Origin: Phaeosaccion multiseriatum
Lineage: Eukaryota > Ochrophyta, other classes
DNA length: 64,000 nt
Direction: 5' to 3'
Assembly: GCA_965112735.1 (NCBI GenBank)
Contig: CBCOSG010000001.1
Location: 124,001 to 188,000 of the forward strand
The notes under the pieces were generated by a model. The model was not told where the DNA came from and made no database searches. It saw nothing but the letters and a program-made list of their open reading frames with translations. This document shows, in pieces, positions 38,630-50,880 of the stretch. The number at the start of each line of letters is the position of its first letter. Positions within the stretch are counted from its first letter, which is position 1. Position numbers and translations under genes: made by a program.

Positions 38630-38673
38630 TCTTAAATTCTATACCGCCTGAGGTTCAAGACCTTATTTCTTTG

Positions 38674-38836
38674 AATTCAGCCGCAGATTCCTCTACGACT
38701 ACCTTGTTACGACTTCATCTCAGTTACCAAGCCTACTTTCAAATCCAAGAGAATAGACAAAGCATTTCATTGACATTCTTCGAGCAAGCCCGGCTTCCAA
38801 CATGTGACGGGCGGTTTGTACAGAGCCTAGGTACAG

Positions 38837-38869
<33 letters not shown>

Positions 38870-40182
38870 TGATTCCGCCTTCGTGAAGCCGAGTTGCAGG
38901 CCTCAGTCTGAACCAAAGAAAGTGTTCAAGTTTGGCAAAGACTGATTTTATCTTTCCTACTCATTGTCCTTTCCATTGTAGCACGTGTGTAGCCCAGTTC
39001 ATAAGGACCATAAGGACTTGTCTTCATCCTCGCCTTCCTCTTAAACCGTAGTCTAAGCAGTATGTGGAGTATGGACAAAGTTGGACTCACCAATTAAAAC
39101 TTTGGTAAGAGCTTTATCTGCCACAAGAGGGTTGCGTCCGTTATAAGAGTGAACTTAACATCCTAAGACACGGACTGACGACAGCCATGCAATACCTGTA
39201 CTTCCTGTCTTTGGTCTTATCTCCGAGGCCGAAAAGGGAAAGAAGTATTCCAGAACTGGTAAGGTTTGGCGCGTAGCATCGCATTAAACCACATGCTCCA
39301 CCACTTGTATAAGCCCCCGCCAATTCCTTTGAATTTCAGATCTGAATGCTGTACTTCTCAGGCGCAGCCTTAGCCTTAGCAGGGAAGATGCTTAAACTTC
39401 TCAGTCTAAACAGCTAGGCTGATATTTTAGGGTGTGGACTACCAGGGGGTCAAGTCCTGTTTGCTCCCCACACTTTAGTCCCTGAAGGTCAGTGCGAATC
39501 TAGATAACCGCCTTCGCCTCTGGTATTCCCACTTATGTCTACGGATTTTATCCCTAAATAAGTGATTCTGTTATCTTCTCTTCGACTCTAGCATCCCGGT
39601 TTTGTCAAAAGTCATACCCTTGGGGGGTAGAATTTATCTTACGATCTAGGAAAATGCCCTCTACGAACCCTTTATGCCCAATCATTCTGGATAAGGCTTG
39701 CCCCCCTCGTATTACCGCGACTGCTGGCACGAGAATTGGCCGGGACTACCCCTGTGAATGGCGTCTGAATCTTTCCACGGGAGAGGGGTTTACAACCAGT
39801 TTAGCCTTCTTCCCCTTGGAATATTGCTGGATCAAGCTTCCGCTCATTGTCCAAGATTCCTCACTGCTGGCCCCTTACAGGGGCTTGGACCTTGTCTCAG
39901 TTCCAATGTGGCTGGTCGACCTCACAGACCAACTAAGGATCTTTGAATAGGAAGGCTGTCATCCTTCCTACTTCCTTAATCCTTCGAGGATTCTTCCTTT
40001 CTTTTTTGTCTAAATTAGGCAAAAGTGGGGAAGACTCCCTACTTACTTTCTTCAGAAAGGGCAGATTTCCAAGTATTACTCACCCGTTCGCGCTTTCTTC
40101 TTCTAAGAGAAGGCAACACTCGCATGTGTTAGGCATACTCCTAGCCTTCATCCTGAGCCAGGATCAAACTCAAGTCTTTGAT
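38674..40182 (-). rRNA. rns: Small subunit rRNA, right-arm copy
   Basis: Mirror of the left copy apart from one G less in one G-run and one G more in another (near 39817 and 39706). Confidence 0.95.
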
Positions 40183-40262
40183 CTTTTTTATTTCCAAGAA
40201 ATAAACAAGGGGGATGTGGTCTATAAAGCTTTATTTTAATTTTATGATTTAGATTCTTGTGG

Positions 40263-40403
40263 ATAAATAAATTTCCCGGTTCCCGGACCAGCCAGTATGT
40301 AGGGCCCATTTGCAAATTACACTCCAGATCCTACAGGGTTGGGGTTTCGTGCTAAAGATGGGACTCGCATTTGGTAGCCCTCTCATATGAGAAAACACAA
40401 TCT
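40263..40403 (-). ncRNA. GC-rich structured element, candidate 5S rRNA, right arm
   Basis: Mirror of 17335-17475, identical. Confidence 0.3.
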
Positions 40404-42221
40404 AATGTAAGGAACAGGTTTTTTCGAGCACTTACAGAGTTTTGGTTCAGTACAAAGGATTGGTTTAATTACGAGAGCAGACTTTTGGCTTTTTTAAGTG
40501 TACCTCTTTTTTTCCTCTTTTTTGTTCGGGTCTGTTCCCTAAAAACTTAATCAAAAAGAAAAGATTGATTAAAGATGTCCATCAATGAGTTTGTTAACTC
40601 ATTTCTATTAGACGGAAAGAGCAATTTTTCCTCATATTTAACTAAGAGATCATAACCAAATCAAGGAAATTTTATACTTTAACTAGCGCATGATTGGGAT
40701 GCTGAGTCTAGTTACCAAAGTCTCAGCTGCCTAATAACCAACATTATAGCCTCCATTTGAGATGAAGTAAAGTGCTTTATACTTTTAGAACTAATAAACT
40801 TTATTTTATGGAACCGATAGAAAAGGTTCTCTTATATCTTTGGTCCAGAGAATAAACCTTCCGTCCACTAAATGTTTCACTGTCAATCTAACCTTCTCTT
40901 CGGTGCCTTTTAAAAAATATTTAGTCTCTAGGCGTAAAATGGGGTTAAGGCTCAATGAAAATCAAACACTGCAAAGGATTTTTTAAACAATCGGTTTCTA
41001 ATTGACGAAAGACATAGTTTTCTTTCTCAATCTTTGGTCTTCCACACTTCTATTTATCTCAATTTCGACCAAGTCTGCTATCTTAAGAGTCCCCTCTTTC
41101 TTAACTAGACTTCACTCCAAGTCTGACTTGATTCTATGGTGTGGTCTAAGTCTTGCAGGCAATCTTATTCTACTAATTTAGGGAAAATTATTATTTCTCA
41201 AGTATCTTTAGGGGTTAAATTAAGCTAAGCTTCGGCCAGAAGCTGACTAACTAAGAAAAGACTTGAGCTTACAAAAAAAGAACAGACCAAATAGTTCTAA
41301 ACTGTGTTGATGAAATACTTTGTTTATTTTCCTGTATTTGATGAAAACTTAAAAGAACTTTAGCTTGTCTATTGGTAAAGCTTTATTTATCCGCATTTGA
41401 GTGACGGTTTTAAGGGCTGTAAAAAGCTTAAATAAGGGGTCAAAACTTGAGTTAGAGTAGATTAATGCTAAAACTTAATAAGTGAGGCATTTTGATCAAA
41501 TAAGTCCTTCCTATCCTTGCATTAGGCTTCTGGGTGATAATACAATAGGTCAGTAGGAATCAAGAAGTACACCAATATACTTAAACTTTGGCAAGACTAA
41601 CAAACATAGTTTTTATTTTTTTTTAGGATCGTGTAGATCAAAAAATTAGGTTTTTTAGTAAAGAATTAAAGTTTTGAAGCTTTTGTACTTTCGGTGTCTA
41701 TTTTGCATCGAAGTCGACTTTTGGTTTCTATGGGAACAGTTTGTTGATCAAAAGCTCTCCTGTCTTTTCTCCTTAAATTTAGCCTGTAAATCGACGAAAC
41801 TGACAAAGACATTTTAATTCATCTTTTGATTTTATATAGAAAGCTTAAATAGAATTTTCTTCTTGGCTGTGGACAAGCCTTCTGAAGCCAAATATCTGCC
41901 TTTGTGCTTGTAGTGGGAAGAATCTTTCTAATCGATATGTTTTGTCTTATATTTAAAGCGTTTTAGCCACCCAGACAAGGGAATTCTAGAATAGATTTTT
42001 TTTGTGGTATTCATTTTTTTTATTATCAACGGACAACCAAAACTTTCTTTAATTTTTTAGATCAAAGACTTTTCTCAGAACTTTTGTTTTAGTTTCCCGC
42101 CAAAACTTTTTTTTTCTTTGTTCAAAAGCAAAAACTGGGTTGTCACCAAAGGAAAGACGAGAACTGAAATCCAAAAATACCCATGCAACAATGACAAAAA
42201 GACAGAAAAAAACCTACACAC
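40404..42221. other. 1.8 kb AT-rich spacer, right arm
   Basis: Mirror of 15516-17334; nothing recognisable. Identity between arms over this non-coding stretch implies active homogenisation or recent duplication. Confidence 0.4.
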
Positions 42222-42303
42222 AGGAGGGGATAGGATTCGAACCTATGAAGGAAGTTCCATCAGATTTACAGTCTGACACCATTAACCACTCGGTCACCTC
42301 TCC
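42222..42303 (-). tRNA. trnY(gua): tRNA-Tyr(GUA), right-arm copy
   Basis: Identical to 15434-15515. Confidence 0.9.
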
Positions 42304-42311
42304 TTTAAACT

Positions 42312-42385
42312 TAGATTTGGTAAGACTTGAACTTACATCCCTCGGGACCGAAATCCGACACTCTATCCAATTGAGCTACAAATCT
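42312..42385 (-). tRNA. trnR(ucg): tRNA-Arg(UCG), right-arm copy
   Basis: Identical to 15352-15425. Confidence 0.88.
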
Positions 42386-42481
42386 GGGGGGCCTCTAGGT
42401 GGAAATCACAACACAACATAGTGTATTGTAGTTTCCTCCTAAATGCCACGGACTCTTTTCAGGCAGGCATCACCTGTTTTG

Positions 42482-42501
42482 TGGCCCCTATAAAGGGGCC
42501 A
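42482..42501 (-). terminator. Stem-loop after rpl5, right arm
   Basis: Mirror of the TGGCCCCT/AGGGGCCA hairpin at 15236-15255. Confidence 0.45.
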
Positions 42502-42652
42502 ATACAGAACAACATGGCTTTTATAAAGTCTTACTTATAATATTTACAATTAGTCATCTACCTATGAAAACTATGAAAATGGCCACATGAAGAGCCGTAG
42601 AACTAAGTTTATCTCTAAAATCAGGACTACCAACTTACTAAGATGTTATGAA

Positions 42653-43090
42653 CTACCAAAAACTACTTTTGAATTGCCACCAGATGTGAATTTTAGGTTG
42701 GTTATAGACCATGGAATACAATGACGCAAAATTCAAAAGGCTTTTCTCAGAAGGTAGACTTAAACGAGATTCAATTTTAGTTTCCACCTGAGGAAGAATA
42801 TCCACCTGCATAAGTACCCAAAATCCGTAGCCCTCCTTTTTGTTAACCCAACCTCCTAAATGACATCTACCTGGATTAACGGATCTAGGACCCAAAATCT
42901 TCGGCTTAGTTCCATGCACCACATCCATAAATACCAATGAACAAAGGCTAGGCGAGTTTTCTCCGCAAGGGCTCCCTCCTACAAGCCTAGGTAAAGGAAG
43001 GTGAGTGTTTTTCTTATTTACACTAGCTAGGTCAATACTCTGGGTCAATAATTGGCAGTGAACGTCTTTTCTTAAAGAAATCAATTGCAT
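42653..43090 (-). CDS. rpl5: Probable ribosomal protein L5, right-arm copy
   Basis: Identical to the left copy; same TAATG overlap with rpl14. Confidence 0.55.
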   Translation of the reverse strand: MQLISLRKDVHCQLLTQSIDLASVNKKNTHLPLPRLVGGSPCGENSPSLCSLVFMDVVHGTKPKILGPRSVNPGRCHLGGWVNKKEGYGFWVLMQVDILPQVETKIESRLSLPSEKSLLNFASLYSMVYNQPKIHIWWQFKSSFW

Positions 43091-43470
43091 TACACCCATA
43101 TAGGAGCCATACTGGCCACCTTCATAAATTTACGCTTTCTTAGTTCTATTGGAAGTGGATAAAACACTCTACTACCTAGTACTTTCTGATTTTTGGTAAA
43201 GCACAGTACCCGATTGTGACCAAAACGCAGGTTCAATCCATTTTTACGTCTTTGAATAGCACGAGTGTGTAAAATAAATCCTCGAAGTTTATCTCCCTTC
43301 CGTAAGCCATAACGCTGAGTAGCCTTTGACTTGAGTCGGCGAATTGACACAAGAAGATCTTGACCGAATTTAGCTTGACCTCCTCGTGGATAAGGTTTTA
43401 TTTTGATACTTCGAAGCCTTTGGACCCCGGAATTATCTCCGAGGCGAAACATGGTTTGGGTTTGAATCAT
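43090..43470 (-). CDS. rpl14: Ribosomal protein L14, right-arm copy
   Basis: Identical 126-residue protein. Confidence 0.93.
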   Translation of the reverse strand: MIQTQTMFRLGDNSGVQRLRSIKIKPYPRGGQAKFGQDLLVSIRRLKSKATQRYGLRKGDKLRGFILHTRAIQRRKNGLNLRFGHNRVLCFTKNQKVLGSRVFYPLPIELRKRKFMKVASMAPIWV

Positions 43471-43568
43471 AAGGTTTTTGTTTTATTTAAGCAGTAGGCA
43501 GATTGGGAAACATAAGCTCTTACTAGTCCTTCTTCTTTAGTAAAATTTATAAAAAGTCTACAGGACTC

Positions 43569-44099
43569 TTACTCTTTCCTCTCCCGTGGAGGGTCAATGT
43601 AGAAGCATACAGCCAACAATCCCAAGATACCCAAAGCCCCAAGATAGGGTTCATAGGGGTACATCTCCGAGATTGGTATGAGGTGGTAGACATGAGAAAA
43701 TTGCTTGCATCCATAATAGGCGCAAACCTCTCCAAATAAGTACACTAAAATATAGTGTGTGAACCAAAAGAGGGAAAATGTTACTTTGGAAAGGGGGCTT
43801 AATCCCTGAAACTTTCCAAAGTTTACTGTTACCCCGGAATCTTGTTTGACCCTGTGGTCAAAAAAGAAGAGTCCTATAGCGCAAAGCACGATAAGACCGG
43901 TAACTCCCCCGATTATCGGCGAGGGAAAACTTTTCTTTCCCTTTAAAAAGTTTAGTAAGGATCCCACTTCAAGAAGGGATGATAATACTGCCATCGTAAA
44001 TAGAATACAAGTGAAATAAGCAAAAAGGAATAGGTCCACCTTTTCTAAGAAGCTTCTATTCTTAAAGAAGGGTCTAATAAATTTTTTTTTAGTGCCCAT
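43569..44099 (-). CDS. orf176, family A membrane protein, right-arm copy
   Basis: Identical to the left copy, with the copied nad11 leader at 44077-44163. Confidence 0.7.
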   Translation of the reverse strand: MGTKKKFIRPFFKNRSFLEKVDLFLFAYFTCILFTMAVLSSLLEVGSLLNFLKGKKSFPSPIIGGVTGLIVLCAIGLFFFDHRVKQDSGVTVNFGKFQGLSPLSKVTFSLFWFTHYILVYLFGEVCAYYGCKQFSHVYHLIPISEMYPYEPYLGALGILGLLAVCFYIDPPRERKE

Positions 44100-44234
44100 A
44101 GGACGTATAAATTTTCTCTATTTTGACTCGGGAGGTATTCTTTTTCTTTTTGCTTACTTTCCCTATTTACTTTCGTAATTGAATGATTTGAACAGTACGC
44201 TAAATCGCGTAAAGGTTCTCATTATTAATTTAAC

Positions 44235-44384
44235 CTATCTTAGATTTTTATCAAGCAGTTGATTTTGCAAGTAAGAACTTAAACCGAAACCTAGCAGAAC
44301 TACCACAAAGTAAGCAATTAGTAAAAAAGGTAACAAAAATGAATAAAACAAAATACTTCTTAATAAAAGTGGTGTAGACTGCAT
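44235..44384 (-). CDS. orf49, right-arm copy
   Basis: Identical to 13353-13502; overlaps the nad4 3' end by 25 nt. Confidence 0.4.
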   Translation of the reverse strand: MQSTPLLLRSILFYSFLLPFLLIAYFVVVLLGFGLSSYLQNQLLDKNLR

Positions 44385-46081
44385 TGAATGCTAAATTCCA
44401 TAGGACTAAGAAACCAAGAGGGCTGAACACCCATCATTAGACTACATAGAATAAGACTACACAGTATTACAAAATCCAGAGGACTCAAATCATGAAATTC
44501 AGTCATATGATGAGTATTCAAATTCCCATAACACATACGATTGGCTAACCAAAGAGCATAGATAGCACTGAACACCATACCACTGCCTCCTAGTAAACAG
44601 CCAAGAGTATTTACGTGAAAAATACCAATTAAGAGAAGGAACTCCCCTACGAAACTACTGGTTCCTGGTAAACCCATGTTTGCCAAGCTAAAAAAAAGGA
44701 AACAGATTACAAAAAGAGGCATCACTTGAACCAAACCTCCATAATAAGGTAGAAGGCGGTTGTGATAACGATCATAAACCACTCCAACACAAAGGAATAG
44801 GCCTGAAGATACTAAACCATGACTCAAACTTTGTAATAAAGCTCCTTGAATACCGGAGGTTGTAAAACTAAACATTCCTAATACTACCAAGTTCATATGA
44901 GCTACAGAGGTATAAGCAATAATACGCTTTAGATCTACCTGTCGAATGGCTGTAAGAGAAGTATACACAACCCCTACAATTGCTAAACTGGATAAAAAGG
45001 GGCTAAAGTATAAGCTGGCCCATGGGAAAAGACCCAGAGAAAAACGTAAGAACCCGTAAGTTCCCAACTTTAATAAAATTCCTGCCAAAAGTACTGAAGC
45101 CGTAGTAGGGGCTTCTACATGAGCCTCAGGTAGCCAAACGTGGAAAGGTAACATCGGCAATTTGGAAGCAAAAGATAAAAAGAAACCTAACCAAAGGTAG
45201 TATTCCTCTGTTTTAGTCCAATTCAGATTCATAAGACTGATGTAATCTGTACTTCCGCATTCTACATACATGTAGAAAATGCTTAAAAGCATTGCCAACG
45301 AACCTCCGAGGGTATAAAAAAAGAACAACGTGGACGCGTAAATCCGTCTTTTACTTGATCCCCAGGACCCCATAACAAAGTACATGGGAATAAGAATTCC
45401 CTCAAAACAGATGTAAAAAACCATTAAATCAAGTGTGCAAAACACAGCTAAAAGAAGAATTTCCATAATTAAGAAACAAATAAGGTATGATCTTATATTT
45501 CGATTTATACTTCCCCAAGCTGAAAGAGTACATAAAAAGAAAAGAAAAGTGGTTAAAAGAAAAAGGAAAACAGATAAACCATCTACACCCCAATCTTGAG
45601 TTAAACCCAAACTATAGAACCAAGACCATTGATAGCCCCATTGAAAATGTTGAGTAAAAGAAGAGAAGTAAGTCCAAAGGTAAAAAGAATACACAAAAGC
45701 TCCGCTTGCGATACTTAAGCATATCTGCTTGCATAAAGATTCCTGACAAGAAGGCAAGACACAAAGAAGTGACACACCACCGATCACCCCTAAGAAAAGG
45801 TTTTCTAAGCCGGGAGAAGAACACAAAAGAAGAAAAATAAAACTTATAAGACCGAGCAAGCTGGGTTTAGGAAGATAAAAACTAAGAAGCGTTCCAAGAC
45901 TACAAATTCCAAGAAAGTAACCGTATTCTCCTCCATAAAACCAAGTTAGCCCAACAATATGTAAACTACCCAAAAGGACTTGAACATAAACTTTTGACTG
46001 ATTCAAAAAATAAGGCAAAGAAATCTGGAGAAAGACAGGATGCAAAAGAAAAACACTAGCGTAAGATAAAATAAAGCTCAT
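44360..46081 (-). CDS. nad4: NADH dehydrogenase subunit 4, right-arm copy
   Basis: Identical protein to the left copy. Confidence 0.95.
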   Translation of the reverse strand: MSFILSYASVFLLHPVFLQISLPYFLNQSKVYVQVLLGSLHIVGLTWFYGGEYGYFLGICSLGTLLSFYLPKPSLLGLISFIFLLLCSSPGLENLFLGVIGGVSLLCVLPSCQESLCKQICLSIASGAFVYSFYLWTYFSSFTQHFQWGYQWSWFYSLGLTQDWGVDGLSVFLFLLTTFLFFLCTLSAWGSINRNIRSYLICFLIMEILLLAVFCTLDLMVFYICFEGILIPMYFVMGSWGSSKRRIYASTLFFFYTLGGSLAMLLSIFYMYVECGSTDYISLMNLNWTKTEEYYLWLGFFLSFASKLPMLPFHVWLPEAHVEAPTTASVLLAGILLKLGTYGFLRFSLGLFPWASLYFSPFLSSLAIVGVVYTSLTAIRQVDLKRIIAYTSVAHMNLVVLGMFSFTTSGIQGALLQSLSHGLVSSGLFLCVGVVYDRYHNRLLPYYGGLVQVMPLFVICFLFFSLANMGLPGTSSFVGEFLLLIGIFHVNTLGCLLGGSGMVFSAIYALWLANRMCYGNLNTHHMTEFHDLSPLDFVILCSLILCSLMMGVQPSWFLSPMEFSIQCSLHHFY

Positions 46082-46186
46082 GGCCTTTTTCAAAACTTCG
46101 TATGTCCAATTATACTTATTTGTATGATTTTATAAATTCGAATCTTTTCCTTTTTTAAGTCTAGTTTATAAAAATTAATAAAAGCT

Positions 46187-46258
46187 CTCCCCAAACTGGA
46201 TTCGAACCAATGACCTAATGGTTAACAGCCATTCGCTCTACCTCTGAGCTACTGAGGA
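46187..46258 (-). tRNA. trnN(guu): tRNA-Asn(GUU), right-arm copy
   Basis: Identical to 11479-11550. Confidence 0.92.
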
Positions 46259-46310
46259 CGAGGACGAAGTCCTTAGTTATAACCTGAAGGTTTAATCTTG
46301 CTATATAAAT

Positions 46311-46595
<285 letters not shown>

Positions 46596-46638
46596 TTATA
46601 TGAGCCCCTCTTAACAAATGTAAAAGTCCATAGGGGTC

Positions 46639-47211
46639 TTATTCTTTTCTTTTGCGTGGAGGGTCAAGGTATAACCAGAGAATGAACAATCCCAATATAC
46701 CCAAAGACCCAAGATAGGGTTCATATGGGTACGTCTCCGAGATTGGTATGAGGTGGTAGTGCTGACAAGAGTATTTGTACGCATAATAGGCACAAGTCCC
46801 TCCAAATATGCACACTAAAATATAGTGTGCGAACCAAAACAGGGTAAACTTTATCTTGGAAAGGGGGCTTAATCCCTGAAACTTCCCAAAGTTTTCTGTT
46901 ACTCCGGGATCTTCTTTGACCTCCCATTCAAGAATATAGAATGCAAAACCGAAAAGTATGAGAATAGCGATAACCCCTGGGGTTATCCCCGAGGTAAAAC
47001 GTGTGTCCCCATGTAAAAATAAATCCAACATTAATACCTCAAGAAGGGAGGATAATCCTACCAGCCCAAATAGAACAATGTTGAAAAGTCTGAAAAAGAA
47101 CAGGTCGACCTTCTCCAAGAAGGTACGATTTTCATATCGGGGAAAAATGTAAACTGTTTTTTTTTTTATATTTTCAGGACCTCTGATTTTTTTTCTTAAT
47201 TTTTGTTCCAT
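46639..47211 (-). CDS. orf190, family A membrane protein, right-arm copy
   Basis: Identical to the left copy. Confidence 0.7.
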   Translation of the reverse strand: MEQKLRKKIRGPENIKKKTVYIFPRYENRTFLEKVDLFFFRLFNIVLFGLVGLSSLLEVLMLDLFLHGDTRFTSGITPGVIAILILFGFAFYILEWEVKEDPGVTENFGKFQGLSPLSKIKFTLFWFAHYILVCIFGGTCAYYAYKYSCQHYHLIPISETYPYEPYLGSLGILGLFILWLYLDPPRKRKE

Positions 47212-47221
47212 AGTAGTTCAA

Positions 47222-47506
47222 TTACCATGACGATTTAGTCATACCAAAAAGTAAGCCAGCCTTATAAAACCTCCGAAAACTTAAACGAGACAAACGGTGG
47301 GAGCGCAGCACACTTCTACTGCGTCCTGTATCCAAACACCGTCGATTTAGACGTACCAAACTGCCAGAAAATTTTTTTTCCTGTAGCCACCAAGTCCGGT
47401 GACTTTTTAACAAGGTCTTTGTTAACTTAAATTGAACTCTTCGGTTTATTTGACTTTCTGCTTCCTTTCGATGCTTTTGATCTCTGCGTACCCAAGCTTT
47501 TACCAT
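47222..47506 (-). CDS. rps14: Ribosomal protein S14, right-arm copy
   Basis: Identical; overlaps the nad3 stop by 7 nt. Confidence 0.88.
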   Translation of the reverse strand: MVKAWVRRDQKHRKEAESQINRRVQFKLTKTLLKSHRTWWLQEKKFSGSLVRLNRRCLDTGRSRSVLRSHRLSRLSFRRFYKAGLLFGMTKSSW

Positions 47507-47862
47507 TCTAAACTTCCGATTTTCCAAGCGTACACAAAACCTAAGCAAAGTTCAAGAATAAAATCAATACCGGCCCAAAATCCTACATAAGTCATTTGAC
47601 TTAAACTTACCCCCCAAGGAAATAAAAAGATAGCTTCCACATCAAAAATTAAAAAGAGGATGGCTACCAGATAGAAACGAACATCAAAAGCGTTACGAGC
47701 ATCTTCGTAAGGATCAAACCCACACTCGTAAGTGGAAAGTTTTTCAGTATCACCGGCACTGGTGCTTAAAAGGTAAGATAAACCAAAAATTAAACTAGAC
47801 ACGCCAAAACTTAACAACAAGAGTATAAGAATACCATAATAATCTTGAAAAAATAAGGACAT
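47500..47862 (-). CDS. nad3: NADH dehydrogenase subunit 3, right-arm copy
   Basis: Identical 120-residue protein. Confidence 0.96.
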   Translation of the reverse strand: MSLFFQDYYGILILLLLSFGVSSLIFGLSYLLSTSAGDTEKLSTYECGFDPYEDARNAFDVRFYLVAILFLIFDVEAIFLFPWGVSLSQMTYVGFWAGIDFILELCLGFVYAWKIGSLEW

Positions 47863-48116
47863 CTTTAATTAAATTTTTTAAAAAATACTTGTTCTACTTT
47901 GTATACTAACACAATGTTAAATTTAGAAAGCAAAAGTTTTGATTTTAATTCTCTTTATAAAGTCTGTTAGTCTTATCTTCGTTAGATAGTGTTTTTGTTG
48001 GAGTAATAAAGCTTTGGTCCAATTATTACTAACACAATTTTCAAATTTTAACTTTTTTTAAATGAAACTCAGTCGATTAATAATTTTAAATAAGTTCTTG
48101 CCTAAATACCTAAGTC

Positions 48117-48189
48117 TGAGTAAATTGGGACTTGAACCCAAAACTCCCGGATTAAAAGTCCGACACTCTACCCATTGAGTTATTTACTC
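48117..48189 (-). tRNA. trnK(uuu): tRNA-Lys(UUU), right-arm copy
   Basis: Identical to 9548-9620. Confidence 0.93.
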
Positions 48190-48249
48190 TTTGAATCTTC
48201 TTTTAGAGCTTACACGTATAAAATATAGGAAAAGAACGTTTTTTTGATA

Positions 48250-49251
48250 TTAAGCACAAAAAGCCGGAAATCCTTGAAGACCTAAAAGAACACCTACTGA
48301 TAAAATTACCCAAGCTAGAGAGAAGGGGAGAAAAACTTTCCAACCTAAATTCATGAGTTGGTCGTAACGAAAGCGAGGTAGTATTGCTCGACACAAGATA
48401 AACAGGCAGACAAAAAAGCAAATTTTTAAGCCGAACCAGGGAAGTTGACTCCACAAAGGAAGTTTACTTCCTACCATAGGCCACCATCCGCCAAGAAAGA
48501 GAAGGCTGCAAAGAGCACTCATAAAAAGCATGTTCAAATATTCCCCTAAAAAAAACAAAGCAAAACCCATGGCGGAATACTCTACATTGTATCCCGAAAC
48601 TAATTCTGCTTCTGCTTCGGACAAGTCAAAAGGATGACGATTGGTTTCAGCGAGAATACAGACAAAAAACATCACACTAAGAGGACCTAAAGGCAGACAA
48701 AACCATACCTCTTCTTGAGCAAAAATCATTTGGTTAAAATTGTAGCTGCCTACGCAGCACAAAAGACTTACCAAAATAAAGCCCATAGAAACCTCGTAGG
48801 ATACCATTTGAGCAGCCGATCGCAGTCCACCTAAAAAAGCATATTTTGAATTACTGGCCCAGCCTGCAATAATAATGGCACACACTCCAAGAGCAGAAAT
48901 GGCAAAAACGTATAAGAGTCCAAGGTCGATGTCCGCAAGAATTCCTCCTTCTTTTAGAGGCATTACACCCCAGTTTAAAATGCTAAAAGCAAAACAACAT
49001 ATAGGAGCAAAAGCAAACAACACTGTGTTAGCGTTGCTGGGAGCAATACTTTCTTTAACAAAAAGTTTTAGTCCATCGGCAAGTGGTTGTAGAATACCCA
49101 TATACCCGACTACATTTGGTCCTCTACGACGTTGTATAGAACCCATAAGCTTACGTTCTAATAAAGTAAAATAGGCTACACACAAAAGAGAAGGCACAAG
49201 AATAATAAGAATCTTTATTAAGCTCACGAGATTGAGTTGAATTAAGCTCAT
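48250..49251 (-). CDS. nad1: NADH dehydrogenase subunit 1, right-arm copy (intact)
   Basis: Quinone-chamber subunit of complex I, 333 residues, about eight hydrophobic helices. [12 protein letters not shown] at the N-terminal matrix loop, [16 protein letters not shown] in the middle and [17 protein letters not shown] are the family signatures. The frame continues through [15 protein letters not shown] where the left arm has an extra C. Start ATG gives [11 protein letters not shown]. Ends LQGFPAFCA. Confidence 0.96.
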   Translation of the reverse strand: MSLIQLNLVSLIKILIILVPSLLCVAYFTLLERKLMGSIQRRRGPNVVGYMGILQPLADGLKLFVKESIAPSNANTVLFAFAPICCFAFSILNWGVMPLKEGGILADIDLGLLYVFAISALGVCAIIIAGWASNSKYAFLGGLRSAAQMVSYEVSMGFILVSLLCCVGSYNFNQMIFAQEEVWFCLPLGPLSVMFFVCILAETNRHPFDLSEAEAELVSGYNVEYSAMGFALFFLGEYLNMLFMSALCSLLFLGGWWPMVGSKLPLWSQLPWFGLKICFFVCLFILCRAILPRFRYDQLMNLGWKVFLPFSLAWVILSVGVLLGLQGFPAFCA

Positions 49252-49305
49252 GTAAGTTTGATTTTATAAGATAAGTAAATTAAGAAAGTGTGCTCATTTA
49301 CAATT

Positions 49306-49388
49306 TACTCGCTACCGGACTTGAACCGATATTTCTTCAAGAAAATAGATTTTAAGTCTACCGTGTCTACCAATTCCACCAAGCGAGC
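49306..49388 (-). tRNA. trnL(uaa): tRNA-Leu(UAA), right-arm copy
   Basis: Identical to 8348-8430. Confidence 0.93.
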
Positions 49389-49523
49389 ATCTTGTCAAGT
49401 AAAGGCTTTAATTTGTTTTCTATAACGTCTTATAATTTATAATTGCTTATAATACGGTTCGGTTATTTGGCTGAGTACTTTAAGCTCTGCAATTTAGAAG
49501 TACTTGTCTGAACCTAAACAAAT

Positions 49524-50282
49524 TTAGTTGGACAAAGTATATTCTGCATAATCGGCCAGATCAACAGCTTTGACAACGATAGGCATGAAACCGTGGCTTT
49601 TACCACAAATTTCACTGCACTGACCGTAAAGTACTCCAGATCGCTTTAGGTAGATGCATACCTGATTTAAACGACCGGGGCAAGCGTCTACTTTTACACC
49701 CAGTGAAGGTACTGCCCAAGAATGAAGGACATCGGCCGAAGTTACTAATAGACGAATATGAGTGTTGGTGGGTAAAACCAGACGATGATCCACCTCCAGT
49801 AATCGAAAATCTCCTTTTTGTAAGTCGCTATCTGCTTTCATATACGAATCAAAAGAAAGACTTTCTTGATCTGCTCTCTGATTATAATCAGAGCATTCGT
49901 AACTCCAATACCACTGATGGCCAATAGCTTTTACGCTTAAACTAGGATCTAAGACCTCTTCTAAGGAATACAAAAGAGCAAAAGAAGGCAATCCGATAAA
50001 AATTAGAATTACTGCCGGAAACAAAGTCCAAATAATTTCTAAATTGGTAGAGTGAGACCAAGGCCCATCTTTGCCTATTTCCAATTTAGTTTTTGAAAAG
50101 TCCATTTCAAAACTGCAAGGATAAGAAAAGTTTGTCGCGATAATTTGACCCTGGTAATGATCAAAAGAGCGATATAACATCCACAGAACTAAAGTACCCA
50201 CTAGAATAAGATAAAACATGGTCAGATTGTGAAAATTAATCATTCCTTCCATGATTGGGGTGACCGGGTCTTGAAAAGTCAT
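49524..50282 (-). CDS. cox2: Cytochrome c oxidase subunit II, right-arm copy
   Basis: Identical 252-residue protein with intact CuA ligands. Confidence 0.97.
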   Translation of the reverse strand: MTFQDPVTPIMEGMINFHNLTMFYLILVGTLVLWMLYRSFDHYQGQIIATNFSYPCSFEMDFSKTKLEIGKDGPWSHSTNLEIIWTLFPAVILIFIGLPSFALLYSLEEVLDPSLSVKAIGHQWYWSYECSDYNQRADQESLSFDSYMKADSDLQKGDFRLLEVDHRLVLPTNTHIRLLVTSADVLHSWAVPSLGVKVDACPGRLNQVCIYLKRSGVLYGQCSEICGKSHGFMPIVVKAVDLADYAEYTLSN

Positions 50283-50354
50283 AGAGCAAAAAAACTTTAA
50301 AACACTTGTACAAAATAAAAATGTGTCGGTCTTAAACTATTTAATACAAAGGAC

Positions 50355-50720
50355 TTATTTAGTACCAGTTTTTAATTTTGTATCTTTGTTGCAAAGACAG
50401 AACTGAAACTTAAATTGTACTTGATCATCAAAAGAAGTTTGTAACCAATTTAGATAACGTAGTATTGGATAAAGCTTCATGTGTGAAAAATATAAACAAG
50501 CCTTGTAAGTACGGCGTTCGTAAGTATTTCGAGACTTGGAATGCACATGGGAAGAGCGTAGCAAAGTCCAAGTTTTTTTTTGATAAGGGGTATTTTCTAT
50601 TCTGTAGGTATGCCGTGCTGGAATTTCTTGTAAAACTAAAGCAAGAAGTCCTTTAGAATAGGTTCTAATGTTTATTTTTACGCTCGCAAGAGAAGTTGAA
50701 TGGGGTGTAGCTAATTTCAT
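50355..50720 (-). CDS. rps10: Ribosomal protein S10, right-arm copy
   Basis: Identical to the left copy. Confidence 0.72.
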   Translation of the reverse strand: MKLATPHSTSLASVKINIRTYSKGLLALVLQEIPARHTYRIENTPYQKKTWTLLRSSHVHSKSRNTYERRTYKACLYFSHMKLYPILRYLNWLQTSFDDQVQFKFQFCLCNKDTKLKTGTK

Positions 50721-50775
50721 ATATATATTTTGGTTTTTATACTAAATCCCAGAAAATCAGGAAAGGGGATGTTGT

Positions 50776-50849
50776 AATCAAAGGTAGAATCTAGATTTAC
50801 GACTTTTGGATCAATGAGCCTAACAAGCTGACCAAGTGTTTTAGTCCAC
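50776..50849 (-). pseudogene. Degraded CAU tRNA, right arm
   Basis: Mirror of 6887-6960 with one extra T inside the anticodon (CATTGATCC), further evidence that it is not functional. Confidence 0.7.
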
Positions 50850-50880
50850 CAGTATATGAAAAAACTACGTGAATTTTAGA